Of a DNA stretch of 64,000 bases, positions 45,191 to 53,576 are shown piece by piece. This DNA comes from Paraburkholderia largidicola (GTDB lineage Bacteria > Pseudomonadota > Gammaproteobacteria > Burkholderiales > Burkholderiaceae), in assembly GCF_013426895.1 (NCBI RefSeq), contig NZ_AP023175.1:682001-746000 (forward strand), written 5' to 3'. Each line of letters begins with the position of its first letter. Within the stretch, counting starts at the first letter, position 1. Position numbers and translations under genes: made by a program. Under the pieces are notes generated by a model. It was given only the letters and a program-made list of their open reading frames with translations. It did not search any database and was not told where the DNA came from.

Positions 45191-46668
45191 TGAAAACCAC
45201 GTCCATCGCAGCGACGACACTCGCGGCTCTCATGCTCGCCGCGCTGCAGCCAGCCTCGGCAGGTCAGGTACCCGGTTTGCAGTCGGATCCGGATATCCCC
45301 ATCACCCATCGTGATCGCGTGTACGCGGCCGAGCAGTTTTCCAACACAGTCTCTGTGATCGACCCGGCCGACAACCACCTGGTCGGCCTGGTTCGCCTCG
45401 GCGATCCGACGCCGGCAAACTTCAGCCCGCTATATCACGGCCAGGTGCTGGTGCACGGCATGGGTTTTTCACCGGACCACCGCACACTCGCGGTGGTATC
45501 GATCGGCTCCAATTCCGTCACGTTCATCGATACGCAGACGAACGCGATCAAACATGTCAGCTATGTCGGCCGATCGCCGCACGAAGCGTTCTTCACGCGC
45601 GACGGCAACGAGGTGTGGGTGACGGTGCGCGGCGAGAACTATGTCGACGTGCTCGACGGCAAGACGTTCAAGGAGAAGACACGCATTACCGTTCCCGCGG
45701 GCCCGGGCATGCAGATATTCTCGCCCGACGGCAAGTATGGCTACGTATGTTCTTCGTTCAACCCGGAGATCGAAGTCATTTCGGTGGCGGACCACAGGAT
45801 CGTCGGCAAGGTCAGGCAGGAAAGCCCGTTCTGCCCGGACCTCGCCGCGACGCCGGACGGCAGGCAGGTATGGTTCACGCTAAAAGATGTCGGCAAGATT
45901 CAGGTGTTCGATGCCCGACCGCCGTTTGCGTCGTTGACGACGATCGAAACCGGGCCCATCACGAACCACGTCAACATCGTGCGCAACGCGAATGGCATGT
46001 TTGCCTATGTGACCGTAGGTGGCCTGAATCAGGTCAAGGTGTTCCGCACCGACGACTTCTCGCAGGTCGCAACGATTCCGGTCGGCAACCTGCCGCATGG
46101 GATCTGGCCATCGGGCGACGGCAGCCGCGTCTACGTCGGCCTCGAAAACGACGACGCAATGACCGTCATCGATACGCTGGCGAACAAGGTCATTGCCAAC
46201 GTACCGATCGGACAGGCACCGCAGGCGGTAGCTTATGTGCCGAACGCGGTGCCCGAAGGCGACGGTACGGCGAACACGCAGCCGCTTGGCCTGGCGGGAC
46301 AGACCACGCACCTCGCAATGAAAGCCGTCGCAACAGGCAAACCCGCTGACGCTGCCGGTGTGCCCACCACCGTCACACTGTTCGATCAGGGATTGATTCA
46401 GGTGCTGCAGGCCGCTGTCACCGGGCTGGAGCCCAGACAGCCCTACGTGCTGTGTCTTTCGGACAAGCCCGACGGCAGCGGCACCGTGGAACCGCTGGCC
46501 GACTTCATGACCAACGGAGCCGGCGCAGCCATCGTCACCGCGCTGGGCCAGATCCGCCAACTGGTCGCACCCGAAACGGGCGCAGCGGGCGACAGGCGTC
46601 GTTATCTGATGATCGCTCCACACGTTGCGGGGAAACGTGGCGCGGTGGTCCAGGTGCAAGCGCTTTAG
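45187..46668 (+). CDS. Exported YVTN/YncE-like beta-propeller protein
   Basis: A 493-residue secreted protein. The signal peptide ends near PASAG (about residue 26). Residues 40-370 form beta-propeller blades (NTVSVIDPADNHLVGLV, SNSVTFIDTQTNAIKHV, DDAMTVIDTLANKVIANV), followed by a separate C-terminal beta domain of about 110 residues. It overlaps the DUF305 gene (ATGA), so both proteins are made from one message and probably act together in the periplasm. Function unknown. Confidence 0.83.
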   Translation: MMKTTSIAATTLAALMLAALQPASAGQVPGLQSDPDIPITHRDRVYAAEQFSNTVSVIDPADNHLVGLVRLGDPTPANFSPLYHGQVLVHGMGFSPDHRTLAVVSIGSNSVTFIDTQTNAIKHVSYVGRSPHEAFFTRDGNEVWVTVRGENYVDVLDGKTFKEKTRITVPAGPGMQIFSPDGKYGYVCSSFNPEIEVISVADHRIVGKVRQESPFCPDLAATPDGRQVWFTLKDVGKIQVFDARPPFASLTTIETGPITNHVNIVRNANGMFAYVTVGGLNQVKVFRTDDFSQVATIPVGNLPHGIWPSGDGSRVYVGLENDDAMTVIDTLANKVIANVPIGQAPQAVAYVPNAVPEGDGTANTQPLGLAGQTTHLAMKAVATGKPADAAGVPTTVTLFDQGLIQVLQAAVTGLEPRQPYVLCLSDKPDGSGTVEPLADFMTNGAGAAIVTALGQIRQLVAPETGAAGDRRRYLMIAPHVAGKRGAVVQVQAL

Positions 46669-46960
46669 CCAGGCACGCGCTTCAGGGAATCCAGACGCGT
46701 GCCGAACCGGTCGGATCGCGGCGGGTAGAGATGCGCCGGGTCCAGCGAGAATGCGACCGGGCGCACCCGGCCCATGATCTCATCGCGAGGGAAGAATCCG
46801 AAATATCGCGAGTCCCACTATTGTCGAGATTGTCGCCGAGCATCGCATCGCCGGTTAGCCTGTTCATCCCGAGCGCCTGATATCGTGCGCGCGTCCCGTC
46901 GACGTACAGCACGTTGTCGCCCATCGCGATTGCCCACGACGTGGTGCTCCATTTCTCAGA
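46665..46960 (-). pseudogene. Remnant of a signal peptidase I gene (lepB-like)
   Basis: The minus strand encodes DAMLGDNLDNSGTRD, matching the conserved GDNxDNSxDSR box of signal peptidase I, and after a one-base frame change it continues as SRYFGFFPRDEIMGRVRPV and then LDPAHLYPPRSDRFGTRL. Both N-terminal catalytic boxes with the serine are missing. It overlaps the last bases of the beta-propeller gene. Confidence 0.7.
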
Positions 46961-47034
46961 CAGCCGCTAGCAAATGCTTGCGGTTGATCGGGGCGTTGAG
47001 GCGGCGATTTTTTATCGCCTCCTTCTGTTGGCGC

Positions 47035-47769
47035 CTACACGCCCGGCTTCCCCTTCGCCTTGGTCTTCGGACTGCTGGCCGCACTAGAGCGCTCTTTCGA
47101 TGCAGCGCCCCGTTGCGTCTCACTCGCCGGTTCGCCGCGCGCCGCCGCCATCATGTCCTCGAGGTAATGCTGCATCACGCGCTGGAACTCCAGGATCGCC
47201 GCGTTCCTGTCGCTCACGCTCGCGTCGTGGCTAAGCGTGACAGCCGCCTTCATCAAATGCTGGACGATCACGGCCCGGAACAGCGCCTCTTTCGCGGAAA
47301 GTCCCGGGGCGAGTGCGGCCAAGACAGACGCGATCCCTTTGCGCAATCTTTCGCGCACGCCATTGGCGCCGGGCAGCACGACATCGTGCACATCGGCCAG
47401 CGTCACGAAGGCGGGATGCCTCTTGCGAAACGTCGCAAACAGTGTCGTCAGCGTGCCGGCAACGGTCGACACGTCGAGCGACGACACTTCCTCGCGCAGC
47501 CGCTCAAATGCTGCCTCGATCTCGGTCACATAGTGTTCGATCAGCGTGCCTGCGATCTGCTCTTTTGTCGGAAAGAACTGGTAGAGCGAACCAATCGATG
47601 ACTTCGCGCGCGCGGCGATCGCCGTCATCGTCGTTGCTTCATACCCCTTTTCGGCAAATTCCGCACTCGCGGCTTCGAGCAACGATGCGACCCGCGCATG
47701 GCCTCTCGCGCGGCTAGGCGCCTTGACTTCGCTCGCGGCCAAAGTTGACTTTTGTGAGTCCATCCTCAT
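47035..47769 (-). CDS. TetR-family repressor
   Basis: A 244-residue TetR protein: helix-turn-helix YEATTMTAIAARAKSSIGSL then YQFFPTKEQI, a long ligand domain, and an unusual Lys/Ala/Ser-rich tail of about 30 residues. It is divergent from an isochorismatase-family gene, and the gap carries a TTGTGAG/CTCACAA operator over that gene's promoter, so it likely represses both. ATG 47769 or 47763. Confidence 0.88.
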   Translation of the reverse strand: MRMDSQKSTLAASEVKAPSRARGHARVASLLEAASAEFAEKGYEATTMTAIAARAKSSIGSLYQFFPTKEQIAGTLIEHYVTEIEAAFERLREEVSSLDVSTVAGTLTTLFATFRKRHPAFVTLADVHDVVLPGANGVRERLRKGIASVLAALAPGLSAKEALFRAVIVQHLMKAAVTLSHDASVSDRNAAILEFQRVMQHYLEDMMAAARGEPASETQRGAASKERSSAASSPKTKAKGKPGV

Positions 47770-47796
47770 ATACTATTTGTGAGCACCCCCTCACAA
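47745..47796 (+). promoter_or_regulatory. Promoter and operators of the isochorismatase-family gene
   Basis: TTGACT (47745-47750), an 18-bp spacer and TATACT (47769-47774) make a good sigma-70 promoter. A perfect inverted repeat TTGTGAG-N6-CTCACAA (47777-47796) follows the -10, and another TTGTGAG half-site (47752-47758) lies in the spacer. Binding would block the promoter. Confidence 0.75.
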
Positions 47797-47836
47797 TACA
47801 TCACCCGCCAATCCCTTTCAACGGAAGACCATCTCG

Positions 47837-48415
47837 ATGCAAAAACTCGACCCCAAGACGACAGCGCTCGTTCTGATCGATCTCCAGCAGGGCATTCTCG
47901 GCTTCGGCAAAGCACCTCGTTCCGGTGAAGCCGTCGTGACCGCGGCTGCCGCGCTCGCGAAGCGCTTTCGCGAAGTGGACGCGCCCGTCGTGCTGGTCCG
48001 CGTGGGCTGGAGCGCCGATTTCGGCGACGCACTGAAGCAGCCCGTCGATCAACCCGCAGCACTCCCACCTGGCGGATTGCCCGCGAACTGGTGGGATTTC
48101 CCCGCAGAACTGGCCGTGGAAGAGCACGACATCAAGATCACGAAGCGCCAATGGAGCGCTTTCTATGGCACCGAACTCGATCTGCAATTGAGGCGCCGCG
48201 GCATCCAGACCATTGTGCTCGGTGGGATTTCGACGAATATCGGCGTCGAGTCGACGGCCCGTGCCGCGCACGAACACGGTTACTCGCTGGTGCTCGTCGA
48301 GGACGCCATGAGCTGCACTGCGCCCGAGCATCATCAGGCATCGCTCGATTTCATCTTTCCGAGGCTCGGCCTGGTGCGCCGATCTGCCGATGTACTGAGC
48401 GCACTGGCCGACTGA
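47837..48415 (+). CDS. Isochorismatase-family hydrolase without the catalytic cysteine
   Basis: A 192-residue protein of the isochorismatase-like fold. Family residues D15 (LVLIDLQQG) and the lysine in ITKRQWSAF are present, but the position that holds the catalytic cysteine in nicotinamidases and similar amidases is glycine (STNIGVEST). The same replacement occurs in true isochorismatases, whose reaction does not need the thiol, so an ether or vinyl-ether hydrolysis is more likely than amide cleavage. Controlled by the divergent TetR. Confidence 0.85.
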   Translation: MQKLDPKTTALVLIDLQQGILGFGKAPRSGEAVVTAAAALAKRFREVDAPVVLVRVGWSADFGDALKQPVDQPAALPPGGLPANWWDFPAELAVEEHDIKITKRQWSAFYGTELDLQLRRRGIQTIVLGGISTNIGVESTARAAHEHGYSLVLVEDAMSCTAPEHHQASLDFIFPRLGLVRRSADVLSALAD

Positions 48416-48490
48416 CGCGGCGAGATGAACGGACGGCTGTGCGCCCTCGCCGCATCCGCCGTCGCAACGCACGTGACAGGCGCGTGCCAT
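48416..48490. other. Short gap after the isochorismatase-family gene
   Basis: No clear hairpin terminator is visible; the following 440 bp hold only decayed minus-strand coding sequence. Confidence 0.3.
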
Positions 48491-48861
48491 TCAACGCGTT
48501 CCGAGCACCATCGTCGCCGGCGATGACAACAGAGATCGTGCGCGCGCATCCTGTTCAACGGTTATCACGCCCTGGTCTGGATCAATCTGGCGCTCCCTGA
48601 AGGGCAATATCCGATCCGATGATGATCCAGACCCGCATAGGTTTCGGCGCAATTGAAATAGGGGCGATGACAATCGACTGTCACGCCCTTCCAGGCGCGT
48701 CCGCGAGTGGTGGCAATCGGCTGCTGGGGACGCGCGCACAGAATTTCGTCAATCGAAATCAGTTTCGGCAGGCACGACGAAGGCATGACGTTCTGAAACA
48801 TGGCACGATCCGCGAGCAACGAGCGGCCAACACCAGTGGTGGGTCGCAGAAGCCAATCCAT
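48491..48861 (-). pseudogene. Probable remnant of an AraC-type regulator (sensor domain only)
   Basis: The minus strand encodes SIDEILCARPQQPIATTRGR and YFNCAETYAGLDHH, then stops; an overlapping frame continues with DQGVITVEQDARA and ends at 48491. The pattern resembles the N-terminal domain of an AraC regulator; no helix-turn-helix region follows. The family match is from memory of pattern, hence moderate confidence. Confidence 0.4.
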
Positions 48862-48933
48862 GACAGCGCGATTGATTGCGTCACAAGTTACGAAACACGG
48901 ACAACGCCGCTCGTGCGTGACTCTCGTTTTGCG

Positions 48934-49287
48934 TTATCTGGCCAATAACTTCGTATTGCGCGAGGTTGCGAAGGCGTCTTTGATAAAAGCATTACCCGTC
49001 TTCTCAGCGAGCGCATATGCCTGCTGTTCGGTCATCCAGTATCGCTGGCTAGCTGCGTCGTACTGGAGATAGCCAGATGCGGCGAGGTCGGCCAGCCAAT
49101 CGCGCACGCACCACAATTCTGTTCTGGTTGTATTCGCAAGCACTTCTGCTGATGACGGATTGTCAGCCAGCACGCTATAGAGTTTCAGTCTATTACCGGC
49201 AACTATCGTGGACGCGTATATGACCGGTTCACGACGATGATGGAATGCGCTATAGAACCTGGCGAGTTTCCCGATTTGAATAGCCAT
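48934..49287 (-). pseudogene. N-terminal fragment of a methyltransferase with winged-helix domain
   Basis: A 117-residue reading with a start and stop. It matches only the winged-helix N-terminus of SAM-dependent methyltransferases of the Rv2258c type: GNRLKLYSVLADNPSSAEVL, RDWLADLAASGYLQYDAAS and RYWMTEQQAYALAE. The methyltransferase domain is missing, so the gene is truncated by about two thirds. It could still be expressed. Confidence 0.6.
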
Positions 49288-49590
49288 GATTGCCTCCTGG
49301 TCACGCTTCGTCGCATAGTCGGGTTCGACGGAATGGTCCGCTGGATCAGTTGAATTGCGGCCGTCGGATCGGGGACGTGGAGAATCGGATGGCGCCAGTG
49401 TGCTGCTATGCGTGAAACAAGAAAAGCTAATTTCTCTAACTTCAATTAAGTGTCGCTAATGTAGTGCGGCTTGCCGGCGCGATGACGCCCTTTGCCCGGA
49501 GGGCGAAATCGCACGGACGATCACCTCGCGGCATTCAGGTGGTTCACAATTCAAACCCGCGAAATGTCGTCAGTGTTCATTGCATCGCCG
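49288..49590. other. Intergenic region without recognisable feature
   Basis: About 300 bp between the truncated methyltransferase gene and the end of the SDR operon. I see no promoter, hairpin or gene I would defend. Confidence 0.4.
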
Positions 49591-50361
49591 TCATCCTCGC
49601 CCGACGAATGGCATTGTTGTTGCCATGACGGTGTGAAACAGCACGTTCGCATCGAGTGGCAAGCTCGCCATATAGGCCACGGAACGCCCTACGATTTCCG
49701 CGTCGATAAGCGGTTCCTCCGCGAGTTCCCCATTGGCCTGCAGAACGCCGTGCGCCATCTGGTCCGCAAGCGCGCTGTGCGCATTGCCTACATCGATCTG
49801 GCCCACCGCAATGTCGTGCCGGCGGCCGTCGAGCGCGGCACAGCGTGTCAGGCCCGTGACCGCATGCTTCGTTGCCGTGTAGGCTATCGAATTCGGCCTC
49901 GGTACCCAGGCCGACAGCGAGCCGTTGTTGATGATGCGGCCACCGCGTGGCGATTGCGTGGACATGATTCTGAACGCTCGCTGCAGGCAGAAGAACATGC
50001 CGTTGAGGTTCACATCGACTGTGCTGCGCCATTGCTCGGGCGTCCATGTTTCGAACGAACCCTGCGGATTGCCGACGCCTGCATTGTTGAAAAGCAGGTC
50101 CAGCCGACCGAAACGCGCGACGACGGCATCGAACGATGACGCGACCGCATGCGGATCGGACACATCGCACGATACGGCAAACGTGCGCCCACCGAATGCA
50201 CCGGCATCCGCGATCTCGCGCAACGGCTCGATGCGCCTGCCAAGCAGCGCAACCGACCAGCCGTTACTGAGCAATTCGAGAGCGGCTGCCTTGCCGATGC
50301 CGGAGCCGGCACCCGTCACGATGGCCACGCGCGGCATCCTTATCTGGTTCTCCTGACTCAT
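49591..50361 (-). CDS. SDR oxidoreductase, last gene of the dehydratase operon
   Basis: Rossmann-fold dehydrogenase of 256 residues: cofactor motif TGAGSGIG, NNAG, catalytic Ser in NNGSLSAW and Tyr-x3-Lys in YTATKHA. It ends with VMATTMPFVGRG, typical of one SDR subgroup. Ten bases separate it from the IlvD/Edd dehydratase, so it is co-transcribed and likely acts on the same pathway; its substrate is unknown. Confidence 0.88.
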   Translation of the reverse strand: MSQENQIRMPRVAIVTGAGSGIGKAAALELLSNGWSVALLGRRIEPLREIADAGAFGGRTFAVSCDVSDPHAVASSFDAVVARFGRLDLLFNNAGVGNPQGSFETWTPEQWRSTVDVNLNGMFFCLQRAFRIMSTQSPRGGRIINNGSLSAWVPRPNSIAYTATKHAVTGLTRCAALDGRRHDIAVGQIDVGNAHSALADQMAHGVLQANGELAEEPLIDAEIVGRSVAYMASLPLDANVLFHTVMATTMPFVGRG

Positions 50362-50371
50362 ACGTGCTCCA

Positions 50372-52168
50372 TCAATGGTTGTCCCGCGATTCGCCGCGCA
50401 GCTCGACGATGTCGAGAAACAACGTCGCCGGTTCGAGACATGCGCCGCTGCCTTGCTGGCCTACCATGCTTCGATAGATCTCCTCCCACGGCGTCTGGTT
50501 CGGCAACGCTGGCGGCGACCATGCAGCCCGCCGGACAGCGAGTTCTTCATCGGATACCAGCAGATCGACGCGACGCGTCTTCAGGTCGATGCGCAGCCGG
50601 TCGCCCGTTTTCAGCAACGCCAGCCCGCCGCCCAACACCGCTTCCGGCGATACATTCAGAATCGACGGACTGCCCGATGTGCCGCTCTGGCGCCCATCGC
50701 CCATCGTCGGCAGCGTGTCGATGCCGCGACGGATCAACGCGGCGGGCGGCTGCATGTTGACCACTTCCGCGCCGCCCGGGTAACCGACCGGTCCGCAGTT
50801 CCGCATGACCAGCATCGAGTTCTCGTCGATTCCAAGCGCAGGATCGTCGATGCGCGCGTGGTAGTCCTCAGGGCCCTCGAATACGATCGCCGTCACTTCG
50901 AACGCGTCCGGATCGTCGGGATTCGACAGGAAGTGCTCGCGAAAGCGCGCGTCGATCACGCTCACTTTCATCACCGCGTTTTCAAACAGATTGCCGCCGA
51001 GCACGACGTGACCGCCGGCAGGCTTGAGCGGCGCGCCGAATGCCCGAATGACCTCGCGATCCGGCTCGGCAACACCGGACAAATTCTCGGCTAGCGTGCG
51101 CCCTGTGACAGTCATCGCTTCACCGTGTAGCCGTCCTGCGTCGAGAAGCTCCTTCAGCACGCCTGGTACACCTCCTGCACGATGAAAGGCTTCGCCGAGA
51201 AAACGCCCTGCCGGTTGGCAATCGACGAGCAATGGGATATCGGCGCCGACTCGCTGCCAGTCATCGAGCGAATGGGCTACGCCCATGTGTCGTGCGATTG
51301 CAATCATGTGGATCGGGCAGTTCGAAGAAGCGCCGATCGCCCCCGCGACGGCTACCGCATTTTCAAATGCCTCGCGCGTCATGATGTCTGACGGCCTCAG
51401 GTTCTCCTCGATCATCTGCACGATCCGCTTGCCGGTCTCGAAGGCAAACCAGCCTCGCTCGCGATACGGCGCAGGCACCGATGCGCAGCCGGGCAACGAC
51501 ATGCCGAGCGCCTCCGCGAGCGAATTCATCGAAAGCGCGGTGCCCATCGAATTGCAATGCCCCGCCGAAGGCGCGGACGAAGCGACCTTCTCCATGAACG
51601 TCGCGTAGTCGAGTTCGCCCCTCGCCAGTTCCTTGCGCGCCTCCCATACGACGGTGCCGGACCCCGCCAGCTTTCCCTGATACCAGCCGTCGAGCATCGG
51701 ACCGCCGGAGAGCACGATCGACGGAATGTTGACGGTGGCCGCTGCCATCAGGCAGGCGGGCGTGGTCTTGTCGCAGCCTGTCGTGAGCACGACCCCGTCT
51801 AGCGGATAGCCGTGCAGCACTTCGACCAGCCCAAGATAGGCGAGATTGCGATCCAGTGCCGCCGTGGGCCGCTTGCCGGTTTCCTGGATCGGATGCACAG
51901 GAAACTCCAGCGGAATGCCACCCGCATCGCGGATACCGTCGCGCACGCGCTTCGCGAGCTCGATGTGGTGACGATTGCATGGTGCAAGATCGGAGCCCGT
52001 CTGCGCGATTCCGACGATCGGCTTGCCGGACTGCAATTCGTCGCGCGTAATGCCGAAGTTCATGTAGCGCTCGAGGTACAGCGCGGTCATGCCGGGGTTC
52101 GACGGGTTGTCGAACCACCGGCGACTGCGCAGCGACCGTGGCGCGCGTTCGGATTGATCAGATGTCAA
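50372..52168 (-). CDS. IlvD/Edd-family dehydratase (arabonate/xylonate dehydratase-like)
   Basis: Fe-S dehydratase of 598 residues. The cluster cysteines are seen in DLAPCNRHH, TGCDKTTPACLM and GHCNSMGTALSMN; NCGPVGYPG lies near the C-terminal domain. The sequence is closer to sugar-acid dehydratases than to the isoleucine/valine enzyme. A TTG start at 52168 has AGGAG about eight bases upstream, and gives the usual N-terminus (SDQSERAPRSLRSRRWF); the upstream ATG would extend into the aminotransferase gene. It lies 22 bp after that gene. Confidence 0.88.
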   Translation of the reverse strand: MTSDQSERAPRSLRSRRWFDNPSNPGMTALYLERYMNFGITRDELQSGKPIVGIAQTGSDLAPCNRHHIELAKRVRDGIRDAGGIPLEFPVHPIQETGKRPTAALDRNLAYLGLVEVLHGYPLDGVVLTTGCDKTTPACLMAAATVNIPSIVLSGGPMLDGWYQGKLAGSGTVVWEARKELARGELDYATFMEKVASSAPSAGHCNSMGTALSMNSLAEALGMSLPGCASVPAPYRERGWFAFETGKRIVQMIEENLRPSDIMTREAFENAVAVAGAIGASSNCPIHMIAIARHMGVAHSLDDWQRVGADIPLLVDCQPAGRFLGEAFHRAGGVPGVLKELLDAGRLHGEAMTVTGRTLAENLSGVAEPDREVIRAFGAPLKPAGGHVVLGGNLFENAVMKVSVIDARFREHFLSNPDDPDAFEVTAIVFEGPEDYHARIDDPALGIDENSMLVMRNCGPVGYPGGAEVVNMQPPAALIRRGIDTLPTMGDGRQSGTSGSPSILNVSPEAVLGGGLALLKTGDRLRIDLKTRRVDLLVSDEELAVRRAAWSPPALPNQTPWEEIYRSMVGQQGSGACLEPATLFLDIVELRGESRDNH

Positions 52169-52190
52169 CGCGTTCTCCTGGATCTTCCCG

Positions 52191-53522
52191 TCAGGCGTGC
52201 AGCAGCGGCTCGTAACGATCGACGAACGACGCAACCGCTTCTTCGAGACGTTGCAGATCGCCTTCTTCGTGCGCCAGCGTCAGCACGATGAAGCCGCGAC
52301 GCGCGACATAGCATCCGCGTTCGATCATGTGTAAGAAGAACAGATCTTTGAGCGGCGTTTCGGCATCGCCGAGGTCGTCGACGGAATGGATTGGCTGAAG
52401 ACCCGCATGAAGATTCATCAGCGATCCGATGCCCGTGAACTGCATCGCGACATTGCGCTCGCGGCACAGGCCGTTGAGCCGCGCGCGCAGCCGCTCGCCC
52501 TTTTCGTTGAGTGCAGCGGCAGCGCCCGGCGTATAAAGACGCGAGAGCCCCGCGTATCCCGCCGCCATCGACAGCACATTGTTGTTGAAGGTACCCGCGT
52601 GCGGGGTTGCACCCGGCAAGCGCGGATCGAACTGTGACATCACGTCCTGACGGCCGCCAAATGCGCCGAACGACATGCCGCCGCCGATGTACTTGCCAAA
52701 CGTCGTGAGGTCGGGACGGATGCCGAGCAAGGCCTGCCGTCCACCGCCCGACAGGCGCGACGTCACCACTTCGTCGAAGATCAGCAATGCGCCATGACGC
52801 TGCGTCAGATCCCGCAATCCTTCCAGAAATTCAGGCTCGCCGACGATACATCCACCCGCGACCTGCATCGGCTCCACGATGACTGCGGCGATATCATCCG
52901 CATGCGCAGCAAAGATTGCTTCGATACTTTGCAGATTGTTGTATGGCGCGACGATGAAATCATGCGGCACATTGACCGCGCTGTTGCCGCTGCCGAACGT
53001 CAGGACGCCGCCGTGATAGCCACCCTTGAAGGCAATGACCTTCTTGCGTCCCGTGAAGATGAGCGATGCCGCGATGGCCATCAGATTCGACTCGGTACCC
53101 GAGTTTGTGAAGCGCAGCGACTCGACGGAACCGAAACGTTCCTGCATCAGGCGCGCAAGCGGTACTTCCAGCGTGTTGTGGCCTGTCAGATTCAGTCCGT
53201 TATCGAGTGCCTCGACAATCGCTGCGCGAATCACGGGATGACTATGGCCATACATCGCCGTCGTATACTCGGCGAGAAAATCCGTGTACGCGTGACCGTC
53301 TACGTCCCACAACCGCTTGCCCTCGCCACGCGCAATCGTGAGTGGGAACGGCGGATAGAACAGCACGGAACGGGTATTGCCACCCGGCATTACCGAGAGT
53401 GCTTCAAGATGCGCCGCTTCACTTTTCGGATTCGACTTCGCGAACGCATCCGCGGCGAGTGAAGCCGCGCGCGTGAGTTCGGCCACATTCGGCTGCGGAG
53501 CCAATACGTTATCTATCGACAT
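52191..53522 (-). CDS. Class III aminotransferase (glutamate-1-semialdehyde-like)
   Basis: PLP-dependent enzyme of 443 residues. PLP-site motifs are SGTESNLMAIAAS, the aspartate in LLIFDEVVTSR and the Schiff-base lysine in LTTFGKYIGGGMSFGAFGG. Relatives include glutamate-1-semialdehyde aminomutase and decarboxylating or transaminating enzymes for non-standard amino acids. It lies between a periplasmic binding protein and an IlvD/Edd dehydratase, which suggests the operon takes up and deaminates an unusual amino compound. Confidence 0.87.
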   Translation of the reverse strand: MSIDNVLAPQPNVAELTRAASLAADAFAKSNPKSEAAHLEALSVMPGGNTRSVLFYPPFPLTIARGEGKRLWDVDGHAYTDFLAEYTTAMYGHSHPVIRAAIVEALDNGLNLTGHNTLEVPLARLMQERFGSVESLRFTNSGTESNLMAIAASLIFTGRKKVIAFKGGYHGGVLTFGSGNSAVNVPHDFIVAPYNNLQSIEAIFAAHADDIAAVIVEPMQVAGGCIVGEPEFLEGLRDLTQRHGALLIFDEVVTSRLSGGGRQALLGIRPDLTTFGKYIGGGMSFGAFGGRQDVMSQFDPRLPGATPHAGTFNNNVLSMAAGYAGLSRLYTPGAAAALNEKGERLRARLNGLCRERNVAMQFTGIGSLMNLHAGLQPIHSVDDLGDAETPLKDLFFLHMIERGCYVARRGFIVLTLAHEEGDLQRLEEAVASFVDRYEPLLHA

Positions 53523-53576
53523 ATGAATTCCTGATCCATTCGATGCTTTTTCTGAATACGGGTTTAGTGAGGTCGC

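Noticed and set aside
48619..48948. 109-codon plus-strand ORF
   Set aside because: It lies opposite the better supported decayed AraC-like sequence and has no recognisable domain.
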